Shown: piece after piece, positions 23,963 to 33,006 of the stretch
Layout of the letters: each line of letters starts with the position of its first letter
How positions within the stretch are numbered: position 1 is the first letter of the stretch
DNA from: Mesorhizobium jarvisii
GTDB taxonomy: Bacteria > Pseudomonadota > Alphaproteobacteria > Rhizobiales > Rhizobiaceae
Length of the DNA stretch: 64,000 bases
Assembly (NCBI RefSeq): GCF_003601985.1
Contig: NZ_QZXA01000001.1
Coordinates: forward strand, 558,001-622,000
Direction of reading: 5' to 3'
Position numbers and translations under genes: made by a program
Notes under the pieces: generated by a model
Databases searched by the model: none
The model's input: only the letters and a program-made list of their open reading frames with translations
Told to the model about the DNA's origin: nothing

Positions 23963-26817
23963 ATCGGCTAGCTGAGCCCTGGGGGAGCAGAATCGACCGC
24001 AGCCGTCCGATCCCCTTTACTTTCGAGGGCAAGCATTTTGAAGGCTATGCCGGCGATAGCATCGCCAGCGCGCTCGCGGCCTCCGGACAATGGGTGCTGT
24101 CGCGTTCCTTCAAATACCACCGGCCGCGCGGCATCCTCTCAATGACCGGCGCGGACGCCAATACGCTGGTGCAACTGCCGTCCGAGCCGAACGTCGCCGC
24201 CGACCGCACGCCGATCAGCACGGGGCTGCGGGTCAGCGCCCAAAACGTCAACGGCTCGCTCGAACGCGACCGCGACGCGATCATTGACAGGTTGGGGCGC
24301 TTTCTGCCTGTTGGTTTCTACTACCGCACCTTCATGGGACCACGCCGTGACAGCTGGCTCAAATTCTGGGAGCCGATGATCCGCCGCAAGGCCGGGCTGG
24401 GCGTGGTCGACACCACGGCCCCGCACCGGCATTTCGACAAGACGCATCTGCATTGCGACATCCTCGTGGTCGGCGCGGGTCCGGCCGGACTGAACGCCGC
24501 GATCATCGCCGCCGAGGGTGGCGCGGATGTCGTGCTCTGCGACGAGAACCCGGAGATCGGCGGATCGCTGACCTATGGTCGGTATGATCCGGCCATGCTT
24601 GTTGACCTGTCCTCCAGACTTCGGGCGCTGCCAAATCTGCGTCTACTGATCGGGACGGTCTGCAACGGATGGTATGAGGACAACTGGCTGCCGCTGATTC
24701 AAGGTGACCGGCTCCATCGCACACGGGCGCGCGCGGTTATCCTGGCCACAGGCTCCATCGAGCAGCCCGCCATCTTTCGTAACAACGACCTGCCGGGAAT
24801 TATGCTGGGCAGTGCCGCGCAGCGGCTGATCCGGCACTATGGCGTGCGCCCGGGACAAAAGGCTGTGGTGCTGGCCACCAGCGACGAAGGCTACTGCGTC
24901 GCGCTCGATCTGGTCGAGGCCGGCGTCTCGGTCATGCTAGTCGCTGATCCGAGATCCAGCAGCGAGACAGGTCCCTTCGAAGCCGAGTTGCACGGCAAGG
25001 GCGTGACGATCCAGAAGGCCGCGACGATCGACGCCGCCGAGGGGACGGCGGGAAATCGCCATCTTTCCCGGGTTCGTGTCGGTGGAAGCTGGATCGAATG
25101 CGATCTGCTCGCCGTCTCGGCCGGCCAGGTGCCTGCCTGGCAACTGCCTTGCCAGGCCGGAGCAAGGGTCGGCTATGACGCCGATAGCGGATCGATGACA
25201 CTCACTCTCCCAAAAGCGCCGATCCACCTTGCCGGTGCCGTTTCCAGAGGCAGCGATCTGCAGGGCGCGATTGCCAGCGGTCGTCAGGCGGCGGCCGCCG
25301 CGCTTTCGCGGCTCGGCCAAGCGGTCGTAGAAGACAGAATCCCCAACAAGCCGACCATCACCAGCCGGCTCCATGTGGAGCCGATCGTCGCCAATCCAAA
25401 GGGGCGCGATTTCGTCGATTTCGACGAGGACTTGCAGGTCAAGGATCTGCTGAACGCGGTCAAGGAGGGCTATCGCGAGATCGAGCTCGTCAAGCGCTTC
25501 ACCACCGTCGGCATGGGTCCGAGCCAGGGGCGCCATTCCGCGCTGGCAACTGCGAGGATCGTTGCCGAAGCGACCAACCGCACGGTCGCCGAAGTCGGCA
25601 TCACCACTGCCCGCCCGCCGGTCGGACCGGAGACGCTGGGTGTGCTCGCCGGCCACCACGAGCCGCTCGAACGGCGCACTGCGCTGCATGCAAGACACCT
25701 CGCGCTCAACGCCGTGATGAAGCCGGTCGGCGCCTGGTGGCGGCCGTATTTCTATGGTGAGGCAAGCGAGGCGGAAAAGGCGATCCGCGGTGAGATCACG
25801 GCGGTGCGCGAAGGCGTGGGCCTGCTCGACGTCTCGACGCTCGGGAAGCTCGAACTGCGTGGGCCGGATGCCGGCGCCTTCCTCGACCGCCTCTACACCA
25901 TGGCGCATGCCAACCAGCCAGTCGGGCGCGTCCGCTATTGCCTGATGCTCAACGAGATGGGCTCGGTGGTCGATGACGGCGTCGCCTACCGCATGGCGGA
26001 GGACCGGTTCTATGTGACGGCCACCACGGGTGCGGTCGCGCGTGTTTACGCCGACATGCTGTTCTGGAATGCGCAATGGCGTTTGCGGGTCGATGTCCTT
26101 AACCTCACCGGCGTGTTCTCCGGCTTGAATGTCACCGGACCCAAGGCCAGGTCCGTGCTTGAGGCGCTGGACAGCGACATCGATTTTGGACGCGAAGCAT
26201 TCCCCTATCTGAGCGGCCGCGAAGGCGTTGTCGCCGGTGTGCCGGTGCGTGTCATGCGGATCGGCTTCACCGGCGAGCTGAGCTACGAACTGCACTGTCC
26301 GTCAAGCCTCGCACCCGCCCTTTGGGACGCGGTGATGACTGCCGGCAAACCGTACGGTTTGAAGCCTTACGGTCTCGAAGCCTCGCGCATCCTTCGCCTG
26401 GAGAAGGGGCACATCCTGATCGGCCAGGACACCGATGCCATCACCACGCCGGACGAGCTCGGCTTTGGCTGGGCAGTCTCGAAGAAGAAACCGTTCTTCG
26501 TCGGCAAGCGGTCGATCGAAATGCGCGCAAGGCTGGGCCAGGCGCGCAAGCTCGTCAGCCTGCGATTTCCGGCCGATGCCAGGGATACTCCCGGCGAAAG
26601 CTGCCTCGTGCTTCGCGGCAATGCTCCCGTCGGACAGATCACCTCGGTCGGCTTCTCCCCGACGCTCGGCTGTACCATAGCGCTCGCCTACGTCCATGTT
26701 ACCGACGCCACGGAAGGGAGCCGAGTGACCGTAAAGTGCCGGAACGGGCAATTGGTCGAAGCACCGGTGGTCGGTCATGCTTTCTTCGATCCCGCGAATG
26801 CACGGCAGGAGATGTAA
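23959..26817 (+). CDS. soxA: Sarcosine oxidase-like alpha subunit
   Basis: A 952-residue subunit. It comprises an N-terminal Cys-less ferredoxin-like segment (residues 15-100, FTFEGKHFEGYAGDSIASAL), a nucleotide-binding domain (VVGAGPAGLNAAIIAAEGGA from about residue 170), and a C-terminal GcvT-type THF-binding domain from about 575 (LLDVSTLGKLELRGPDAGAF, GFTGELSYELHC). It binds the dinucleotide and methylene-THF-forming site of the complex. The ATG overlaps the soxD stop. Length matches typical SoxA (about 950-1000). Confidence 0.93.
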   Translation: MNRLAEPWGSRIDRSRPIPFTFEGKHFEGYAGDSIASALAASGQWVLSRSFKYHRPRGILSMTGADANTLVQLPSEPNVAADRTPISTGLRVSAQNVNGSLERDRDAIIDRLGRFLPVGFYYRTFMGPRRDSWLKFWEPMIRRKAGLGVVDTTAPHRHFDKTHLHCDILVVGAGPAGLNAAIIAAEGGADVVLCDENPEIGGSLTYGRYDPAMLVDLSSRLRALPNLRLLIGTVCNGWYEDNWLPLIQGDRLHRTRARAVILATGSIEQPAIFRNNDLPGIMLGSAAQRLIRHYGVRPGQKAVVLATSDEGYCVALDLVEAGVSVMLVADPRSSSETGPFEAELHGKGVTIQKAATIDAAEGTAGNRHLSRVRVGGSWIECDLLAVSAGQVPAWQLPCQAGARVGYDADSGSMTLTLPKAPIHLAGAVSRGSDLQGAIASGRQAAAAALSRLGQAVVEDRIPNKPTITSRLHVEPIVANPKGRDFVDFDEDLQVKDLLNAVKEGYREIELVKRFTTVGMGPSQGRHSALATARIVAEATNRTVAEVGITTARPPVGPETLGVLAGHHEPLERRTALHARHLALNAVMKPVGAWWRPYFYGEASEAEKAIRGEITAVREGVGLLDVSTLGKLELRGPDAGAFLDRLYTMAHANQPVGRVRYCLMLNEMGSVVDDGVAYRMAEDRFYVTATTGAVARVYADMLFWNAQWRLRVDVLNLTGVFSGLNVTGPKARSVLEALDSDIDFGREAFPYLSGREGVVAGVPVRVMRIGFTGELSYELHCPSSLAPALWDAVMTAGKPYGLKPYGLEASRILRLEKGHILIGQDTDAITTPDELGFGWAVSKKKPFFVGKRSIEMRARLGQARKLVSLRFPADARDTPGESCLVLRGNAPVGQITSVGFSPTLGCTIALAYVHVTDATEGSRVTVKCRNGQLVEAPVVGHAFFDPANARQEM

Positions 26818-27408
26818 ATGCCAGCATCCCCTGTGTTTCCGTTCATGCCGGGTGGCGCCGCGGACGGCGCGAGTCTGCCTTCGGGAGCGGTGATGCTGAC
26901 CGATCTTACGGGCAGTCTCCGCTTCGGCCTTAAGGGCGGCGGCAGCGCCGGCTGGCTCGCGTCGCGAGGCGTGCCCTTGCCTGCTGTCAATCGCATCGAG
27001 AGCTGGCGCGGTGCACGTGTGCTGCGCCTTGGCAACGACGATATCCTGTTGCTGGCCGAAGACGCCGACAACGCGCTCGCCGAGCTTGCAGGCAACTGGC
27101 ATGGCGCAATCGAGCCAAAGGGCTATTCGTCATGGCGCGAGGAAGGCTGGGCATGGCTACGCCTCTCGGGTCCGCGGGCGCCGAGCGCCATGGAGCGGCT
27201 ATGCGCGCTTGATCTCAGAGCGGACAGATTCGGCACCGAGGACATTGCGCAGACGCGCGTTGGCCACATCGAGGCCGTCACGTTCCGTTCCCAGGCGGGC
27301 TTCGACGTATTGTTCGACATCACCGCGTCGGCGTACTTCGCCAGGATGGTAACGGCGGCAGCCAGGCACTGCACAGATTTGCCGATCGATACGGAAGGAC
27401 GCACATGA
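26818..27408 (+). CDS. soxG: Sarcosine oxidase-like gamma subunit
   Basis: A 196-residue protein starting immediately after the soxA stop. The region WLRLSGPRAPSAMERLCALD, the FGTEDIAQTRVGHIEAV segment and the FDVLFDITASAYFARM end match the divergent gamma subunits, which resemble a stripped-down GcvT fold. Gamma subunits vary widely, so the assignment rests on position after soxA plus these motifs. It overlaps the next gene by 4 bases (ATGA), so the operon continues. Confidence 0.8.
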   Translation: MPASPVFPFMPGGAADGASLPSGAVMLTDLTGSLRFGLKGGGSAGWLASRGVPLPAVNRIESWRGARVLRLGNDDILLLAEDADNALAELAGNWHGAIEPKGYSSWREEGWAWLRLSGPRAPSAMERLCALDLRADRFGTEDIAQTRVGHIEAVTFRSQAGFDVLFDITASAYFARMVTAAARHCTDLPIDTEGRT

Positions 27409-28313
27409 CCCGCCCGCAAGGAACCATCGCACCGATCCTGACGCCGTTCGAAGACGGTGGCCGCATCGCGCGCGACCTCTGGATAGGCCACGCCAAATGG
27501 GTGCTGGGCCAGGGGGCACATTTCCTGTCTCCCTTCGGCACCACCGGTGAGGCGCTGTCGCTCTCGCTCGATGAACGCACCCAGGCGCTGGAGTGGCTGA
27601 TCGAAGCCGGCATTTCACCAAGCCGGCTGATGCCCGGCACCGGCGTTACAGCGCTGCCCGAAACCGTCGAACTGTCGGCGCACGCGGTCGGGCTCGGCTG
27701 CGCCGGGGTGATGGTGCTGCCTTCGTTCTTTTACACCGCCGTCGGCGACGATGGCCAGAAACGCTACTACAGCGAACTGATCGAGCGGATCGCGAATCCT
27801 GCGATGAAGATGATCCTCTACCATATCCCGCAGAACTCCGGCGTGGCGGTGAGCCCTGGCTTGACGGCGCTTTTGAGCGAAACCTTTCCTGACACCGTTG
27901 TCGCCTACAAGGACAGCGCCGGCGACTGGAACAACACGGCGGCGGTGATTGCAGCGGCGCCCAAGGTTGCGGTGTTCCCCAGCTCTGAAGCGCAATTGAC
28001 CAAGGGCCTGGCCCACGGCGCGGCAGGCTGCATCTCGGCCACCGTCAACCTCAACGCCGCGGCCATCCGCTCCCTCTATGATCGTACGCTGGCAGGCGAG
28101 GACGTCGCCGAGGCGGATGCCGCGATCAAGGCGTTCCGCAAGATCATCCAGGATGCCGGGCTGATCCCGGCGATGAAGGCCGTCCTGGCGGTGCGCTCGG
28201 GCGACAGGCGATGGCTGAACCTGCGCGCTCCACATGAGAACGCGACGCTCGAGAGCGGCGAGAAACTGCTCGCAGCGCTCGGTCCTTCGGCCGATCACAT
28301 TGGCCGGAGCTGA
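27405..28313 (+). CDS. DapA/NanA-family aldolase or hydratase
   Basis: A 302-residue class I aldolase-fold enzyme. The Schiff-base lysine is Lys169 (VAYKDSAGDW), the catalytic Tyr is Tyr139 (ILYHIPQNSG), and the N-terminal FGTTGEALSLS is the GTTGE substrate-binding loop. The HIPQNSG strand lacks the Arg of genuine dihydrodipicolinate synthase, so it acts on another 2-keto acid or related substrate. It is translationally coupled to soxG, which suggests that it uses the oxidase product or cleaves the carbon skeleton afterwards. Confidence 0.9.
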   Translation: MTRPQGTIAPILTPFEDGGRIARDLWIGHAKWVLGQGAHFLSPFGTTGEALSLSLDERTQALEWLIEAGISPSRLMPGTGVTALPETVELSAHAVGLGCAGVMVLPSFFYTAVGDDGQKRYYSELIERIANPAMKMILYHIPQNSGVAVSPGLTALLSETFPDTVVAYKDSAGDWNNTAAVIAAAPKVAVFPSSEAQLTKGLAHGAAGCISATVNLNAAAIRSLYDRTLAGEDVAEADAAIKAFRKIIQDAGLIPAMKAVLAVRSGDRRWLNLRAPHENATLESGEKLLAALGPSADHIGRS

Positions 28314-28323
28314 GACCGGCATC

Positions 28324-29292
28324 ATGTCCCCTCGCCCAACCGTCATTTTGCACACCGACAAGCCGGCCGGCGCGTTGGCCGTGCTCGTGGAGACGCACCC
28401 GGACCTGCCGGTGCATCCCTGCGAGAGCTACGCGGCGCTTCCCGAGTTGATCGAGCGCGTGGCGGCGGAAGTGGTCTATTCCATCCGCTTCGATGGGACG
28501 CCACGCTATCCACGCCAGGCCCTCGTCGAAAGCCCGACCGTAAAATGGGTGTCCATCGGCGGCTCCGGCACGGATCATCTGGGTCGCTGGGATCCGACGC
28601 GCGTTACGGTGACCAATTCCGCGGGCGTCGCCGCCGGCATGCTTGCGGAATATGTGTTGGGCGCCATGCTCTCCTTTTCGCTCGACTTGCGCGGCTTCGA
28701 ACGCCGCCAGCAGGCTCGCCAGTGGGGAGGCGGCCGTGTCGAGCCGATCGAGGGCAAGACCGTACTCATCATTGGCCTCGGCAAGACCGGTGAGGCCGTC
28801 GCCAAGCGGGCACAGGCAATGGGCATGCACACGCTCGGCATTCGGGCACGCCCCAAGCCGATGCCTTGCGTCGAAGAGGTGCATGGTCCGGACGCGCTCC
28901 TGCCGCTGATTGGCCGCGCCGATTTCATCGTCTGCTGCGTGCCGTTGCTGTCCAGCACGCGCGGCCTGGTCGGTGAGGCGGCCTTCGCCGCGATGAAGCC
29001 GTCAGCCGTGCTCATCGACATTTCGCGCGGCGGCGTCGTCGAGGAGGCAGCACTCTCGGCCGCGCTCGACGCCAAACGGATCAAGGGCGCGGCGCTGGAT
29101 GTCTTTGCGACCGAGCCACTGCCCCCAGAGCATCCGCTTTGGGGTTACGACAACGTCGCCATCACGCCGCATCGCGCGGCGGTCTATGACGGCTGGGACA
29201 TCAAGTCGGTTCGCATGTTCGCCGACAATCTGAAGCGCTATCGCAACGGCGAGCCGCTGGAGAACGTGGTCAGTCCGGAACGCGGCTATTGA
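28324..29292 (+). CDS. D-isomer-specific 2-hydroxyacid dehydrogenase
   Basis: A 322-residue NAD(P)-dependent oxidoreductase. It has the Rossmann motif GLGKTGEAVAKRA, the catalytic Arg in DISRGGVVEE, Glu in FATEPLPPEHPLW and His in ITPHRAAV, in the usual order. The ATG at 28324 is chosen because residues upstream lack the family start. It is the sixth gene after the PrpD gene and likely reduces or oxidises a 2-keto/2-hydroxy acid made by the DapA-like enzyme. Confidence 0.9.
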   Translation: MSPRPTVILHTDKPAGALAVLVETHPDLPVHPCESYAALPELIERVAAEVVYSIRFDGTPRYPRQALVESPTVKWVSIGGSGTDHLGRWDPTRVTVTNSAGVAAGMLAEYVLGAMLSFSLDLRGFERRQQARQWGGGRVEPIEGKTVLIIGLGKTGEAVAKRAQAMGMHTLGIRARPKPMPCVEEVHGPDALLPLIGRADFIVCCVPLLSSTRGLVGEAAFAAMKPSAVLIDISRGGVVEEAALSAALDAKRIKGAALDVFATEPLPPEHPLWGYDNVAITPHRAAVYDGWDIKSVRMFADNLKRYRNGEPLENVVSPERGY

Positions 29293-29314
29293 CGGCCGGG
29301 AAGGAATAAATCCG

Positions 29315-30856
29315 ATGTCACAGGACAGGCGCGGCGGCGGCCGCAGATCGAAGCTGGGACGCAGCGGCGGCGGTATCGCGCAACTGCCCTGGCAGCATGT
29401 GGAGAACCCCTACCCGCCGATGCAGTTGCTCGACGAAGAGCGGATGGAGCGGCTTCACGACACCTCGATGCGTATACTGTCTGAACTCGGCATCCGCGTC
29501 ATGAGCGAGCGGGTGATGGACCTGTTCGCTTCCGCCGGCGCCATCGTCGACCGCGAGGAAAAGACCATCCGCATCGACGAGAGCCTGGTGAACGAGGCGC
29601 TGCGGGCGGTGCCGTCCTCCTTCACGCTGACCAGCCGCAATCCTGAGAAGCAGGTGCATCTCGGCGGCAATTCGCTGGTCTTCGGCCTGGTGGCGGGTCC
29701 GCCGAATGTGCACGACCGCATCCACGGCCGCCGTCAGGGCAATCTTGCCGACTACCAGAACTTCATCAAGCTGGCGCACCACTTCAATGCCATCCACATC
29801 ATCGGCAACCAGGTGGTGGCGCCGATGGAGCTGCCGGCCAATTCCCGCCATCTCGACACCTACCATGCCAATCTGACGCTGAGCGATCTCTCCTTCCACT
29901 GCACGGCGATCGGTCGCGCGAGGGCGATGGACGGGATCAACATGATGGCGATCGCGCGCGGCATCTCCGTCGAGGAGATGCGCGCCTCGCCCGGCGTGAC
30001 CACGATCATCTCGATCAACTCACCGCGCCTGTTCGACGATGCGATGGCGGAAGGGTTGATCGCAATGGCCGAACATGGCCAGCCGGTGACCGTCACGCCT
30101 TTCACCTTGATGGGGGCAATGACGCCGGTGACGCTTGCCGCAGCGCTTTGCCAGCAGAATGCCGAGGCGCTGTTCGGCGTGGTGCTGACCCAGCTCGTCA
30201 ATCCCGGCACGCCGGTGATGTACGGCGCCTTCACCTCCAATGTCGACATGAAGTCGGGAGCGCCGGCCTTCGGCACACCGGAGAATGCCAAGGCCAACAT
30301 CATCGCCGGCCAATTGGCGCGGCGTTATCATCTGCCCTACCGCACCTCCAATGCCAACGCCTCCAACGTGGTCGACCTGCAGGCCGCCTATGAGACGGAA
30401 ATGGCGACCTGGGGCGCGGTGCTCGGCGGCGCCAATCTGATTTATCACGCCGCCGGCTGGCTGGAGGGCGGGCTCACCGCCTCCTATGAAAAGCTCGTGC
30501 TCGACGTCGAGATCCTGCAGAACATGATGGAGTTCCTGCGGCCGCTGCCGTTCCAGGAGGACGATCTCGGTTTCGAGGCCATCAAATCGGTGCCGGCCGG
30601 CGGCCATTTCTTCGGCGCCGAGCACACAATGTCGCGCTACACCACCGCCTTCTACCAGCCCATGCTCTCCAACTGGCAGAACCATGGCGCCTGGGAGGAA
30701 GCCGGCGGCAAGGATGCGCTGGAGCGGGCTACGGAGCTCTGGCAGCAGGCGCTGCACGACTACGAAGAACCGGCGATGGACCCCGCGATCCGCGAGGAGC
30801 TCGACGCCTATGTCGCGCGCCGCCGCGAGGAGATCGCCGCCAATCCTGAAGGTTAG
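29315..30856 (+). CDS. Trimethylamine methyltransferase family (MttB-like) protein, non-pyrrolysine
   Basis: A 513-residue member of the MttB superfamily: N-terminal MERLHDTSMRILSELGIRVM, then the TIM-barrel body (LVFGLVAGPPNVHDRIHGRR, MYGAFTSNVDMKSGAPAFGT, LIYHAAGWLEGGLTASYEKL). No in-frame TAG is read through, so it lacks pyrrolysine, like the glycine-betaine-type MtgB group. Such enzymes transfer a methyl group from a quaternary or tertiary amine to a corrinoid protein, but no corrinoid-binding protein gene is in this window. The sox operon context points to N-methyl metabolism. Confidence 0.9.
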   Translation: MSQDRRGGGRRSKLGRSGGGIAQLPWQHVENPYPPMQLLDEERMERLHDTSMRILSELGIRVMSERVMDLFASAGAIVDREEKTIRIDESLVNEALRAVPSSFTLTSRNPEKQVHLGGNSLVFGLVAGPPNVHDRIHGRRQGNLADYQNFIKLAHHFNAIHIIGNQVVAPMELPANSRHLDTYHANLTLSDLSFHCTAIGRARAMDGINMMAIARGISVEEMRASPGVTTIISINSPRLFDDAMAEGLIAMAEHGQPVTVTPFTLMGAMTPVTLAAALCQQNAEALFGVVLTQLVNPGTPVMYGAFTSNVDMKSGAPAFGTPENAKANIIAGQLARRYHLPYRTSNANASNVVDLQAAYETEMATWGAVLGGANLIYHAAGWLEGGLTASYEKLVLDVEILQNMMEFLRPLPFQEDDLGFEAIKSVPAGGHFFGAEHTMSRYTTAFYQPMLSNWQNHGAWEEAGGKDALERATELWQQALHDYEEPAMDPAIREELDAYVARRREEIAANPEG

Positions 30857-30868
30857 GACCTCTGCCCG

Positions 30869-32356
30869 ATGCCCTATGATCTCGTCATCCGCAACGCGAC
30901 GCTGATCGCCGGCGACGGCTCGAAACCTTTCAAGGCCGACATCGCCATCACCGGCGACAGGATCGCCGCCATCGGTCGGCTGGACGACGCGACTGGCATC
31001 GAGGAAATCCATGCCAGGGGCAAGGTGGTGGCGCCCGGCTTCATCGACGTGCACACCCATGACGATGGCGCGCTGCTGGCTCCGCGCGGCATGGACCCGA
31101 AGATCAGCCAGGGCGTGACGACGGTGATCGCCGGCAATTGCGGCGTCAGCCTGGCGCCGCTGCTTTTCGACAAGACGCCGCCACCGCCCTTCACGCTGGT
31201 CGGCGGCCGCGAGAATTTCCGTTTCGACCGTTTTGCCGACTATGTCGCTGAGTTGAAAAAGTGTGGCATCGCCACCAACGCAGCCTTGTTGGTCGGCCAC
31301 ACCACGTTGCGCCAGCGCTGCATGCCGGTGACCGACCGTCCGGCCAACGAAGCCGAGACGGCGGCGATGCAGGAGGCGGTCGCCGAGGCGATGGCCGAAG
31401 GTGCGTTCGGGCTCAGCACCGGCCTCGACTATCCGCCGGCGGTCAACTCCTCGACCGAAGAGGTCAAGGCGCTCGCTGCCACGGCGGCAAGCCTCGGCGG
31501 CCCTTATGTCACCCACACGCGCAACTATTTCGAGACGATGGACGAGGCCATCGAGGAAGCCATCGACATCGCCGACCATGCCGGTGGCAAGCTCTTCATC
31601 TCGCACCATCAATGCACCGGCCGCGCCAATTTCGGCAAAAGCACCCCTTCCCTGCAACGGATCGACCAGGCGCGCAAAACGATGGACATCGGCATGGATG
31701 TCTACCCCTATGCCGCGAGCTCTACGGTGCTTCGGCTCGAGCGCTGCGACACCGGCCTGAGGATCCTCATCACCTGGTCGGATCCGCATCCGGAGATGGC
31801 CAGGCGCGAGATCGCCGACATCGGGCGGGAATGGAAATGCAGCGAGCGCGAGGCGGGCGAACTCCTGCTGCCGGCAGGTGCCGTCTATTTCCAGCTCGAC
31901 GAGACGGATGTGCGCAACATCATCGCGCATCCGCGCACGATGATCGGCTCGGACGGCCTTCCGCACGACATCCATCCGCATCCGCGCCTATGGGGCACCT
32001 TTCCGCGTGTGCTCGGTCACTATGCCAGGGATGTTGGCCTGTTCAGCCTGGAGGAGGCTGTGTTCCGCATGACCGGCCTGCCCGCACGGGAATTCGGCAT
32101 CGCGCAGCGCGGGCTTCTGGCGGAAGGCAATTTCGCCGACCTCGTCATCTTCGATCCGGAAACGATCATCGACACCGCTACCTTCGAGGAGCCGCGTCGG
32201 CCCGCTACCGGCATCGAGAATGTCTTCGTCAATGGCATATCCGTCTGGCGCGGCGGCAGGGCGACCGGAGCATTGCCGGGCGCGGTTCTCAAGCCCTCGG
32301 CTTCAAAAGTTGTCGGAGGCGCATGCGGTTGCGGCGTCGATCACAGCGCCTCGTAA
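30869..32356 (+). CDS. N-acyl-D-amino-acid deacylase (D-aminoacylase)
   Basis: A 495-residue amidohydrolase-fold enzyme. It has HTHDD (His62, His64), Cys91 in AGNCGVSL (the zinc-ligand Cys of D-aminoacylases), HTTLRQR, THTRNY, the ISHHQ histidine, and SDGLPHD with the catalytic Asp. The family releases D-amino acids from N-acyl forms. It is the last gene of the nine-gene operon, and its 3' end overlaps by 16 bases the convergent isochorismatase-family gene. A C-terminal GGACGCGVDHSAS tail is unusual. Confidence 0.9.
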   Translation: MPYDLVIRNATLIAGDGSKPFKADIAITGDRIAAIGRLDDATGIEEIHARGKVVAPGFIDVHTHDDGALLAPRGMDPKISQGVTTVIAGNCGVSLAPLLFDKTPPPPFTLVGGRENFRFDRFADYVAELKKCGIATNAALLVGHTTLRQRCMPVTDRPANEAETAAMQEAVAEAMAEGAFGLSTGLDYPPAVNSSTEEVKALAATAASLGGPYVTHTRNYFETMDEAIEEAIDIADHAGGKLFISHHQCTGRANFGKSTPSLQRIDQARKTMDIGMDVYPYAASSTVLRLERCDTGLRILITWSDPHPEMARREIADIGREWKCSEREAGELLLPAGAVYFQLDETDVRNIIAHPRTMIGSDGLPHDIHPHPRLWGTFPRVLGHYARDVGLFSLEEAVFRMTGLPAREFGIAQRGLLAEGNFADLVIFDPETIIDTATFEEPRRPATGIENVFVNGISVWRGGRATGALPGAVLKPSASKVVGGACGCGVDHSAS

Positions 32357-33006
32357 ATCCGGTCGAGCGTCTCTAACGTGTAGACGAATTCCACCGGCCG
32401 CGTGCAGCGCCAGCCGTCGAAGGGCTGGCCGGCGAGCGCCTTCTGTGCCTCGGGCAGGCGCAATATGCCGCCGCCATAGAGCCGGTTGGCCATGTCGAGC
32501 ATGCCGGTGCGGTGCATGGCCTCGCTCATGCTGCCGCAGGCATCCTTGACCAGCCAGACCCTGAACCCCTGATAGACCGCGTCGAACACGCTCTCGGTCA
32601 CGCAGCTGTCGGTCAGGACGCCGGTCACGATCAGGTTCTCGACCTTGAAGTCGGCGAGCCGTTTTGAAAGATCAGTGCGGCGAAAGGCGCTCGGCCAGTG
32701 CTTTTGGATAATGATATCGCCGGGCAGCGCCGCCACCTCGGGGCAGATCGCAGCACCTTCGCTGCCGGCCACGGCGGAGCGGAATTCCTCGGTCAGGATT
32801 TCTTCCTGCCGCGCATAGCCGTCGCGTTCCTCCGGCTTCACCCAGGCCTGGGCATGGATGACCGGCACGCCCGCCGCACGAGCGGCTTCGATCAGCGTGG
32901 CGGTGTTGGCGAGCACCGCGTCATAGCCGATCACCGGCCAGGCGGCACCGGGGCGGTATTCGTTCTGCAGGTCGATGACGAGCAGGGCGGTCGCGGCAAG
33001 GTTCAT
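32341..33006 (-). CDS. Isochorismatase-family cysteine hydrolase (N-carbamoylsarcosine amidase-like?)
   Basis: A 221-residue alpha/beta hydrolase of the isochorismatase superfamily with the catalytic triad Asp12 (LLVIDLQNEY), Lys102 (IIIQKHWPSAF) and Cys135 (VTGVLTDSCVTES), and the cis-peptide region before it. The superfamily includes N-carbamoylsarcosine amidohydrolase and ureidoacrylate amidase. In an operon with hydantoinase and carbamoylases, an N-carbamoyl or ureido substrate is likely. It is the last gene of the RidA operon and overlaps the M20 gene by 4 bases. Confidence 0.88.
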   Translation of the reverse strand: MNLAATALLVIDLQNEYRPGAAWPVIGYDAVLANTATLIEAARAAGVPVIHAQAWVKPEERDGYARQEEILTEEFRSAVAGSEGAAICPEVAALPGDIIIQKHWPSAFRRTDLSKRLADFKVENLIVTGVLTDSCVTESVFDAVYQGFRVWLVKDACGSMSEAMHRTGMLDMANRLYGGGILRLPEAQKALAGQPFDGWRCTRPVEFVYTLETLDRIYEAL

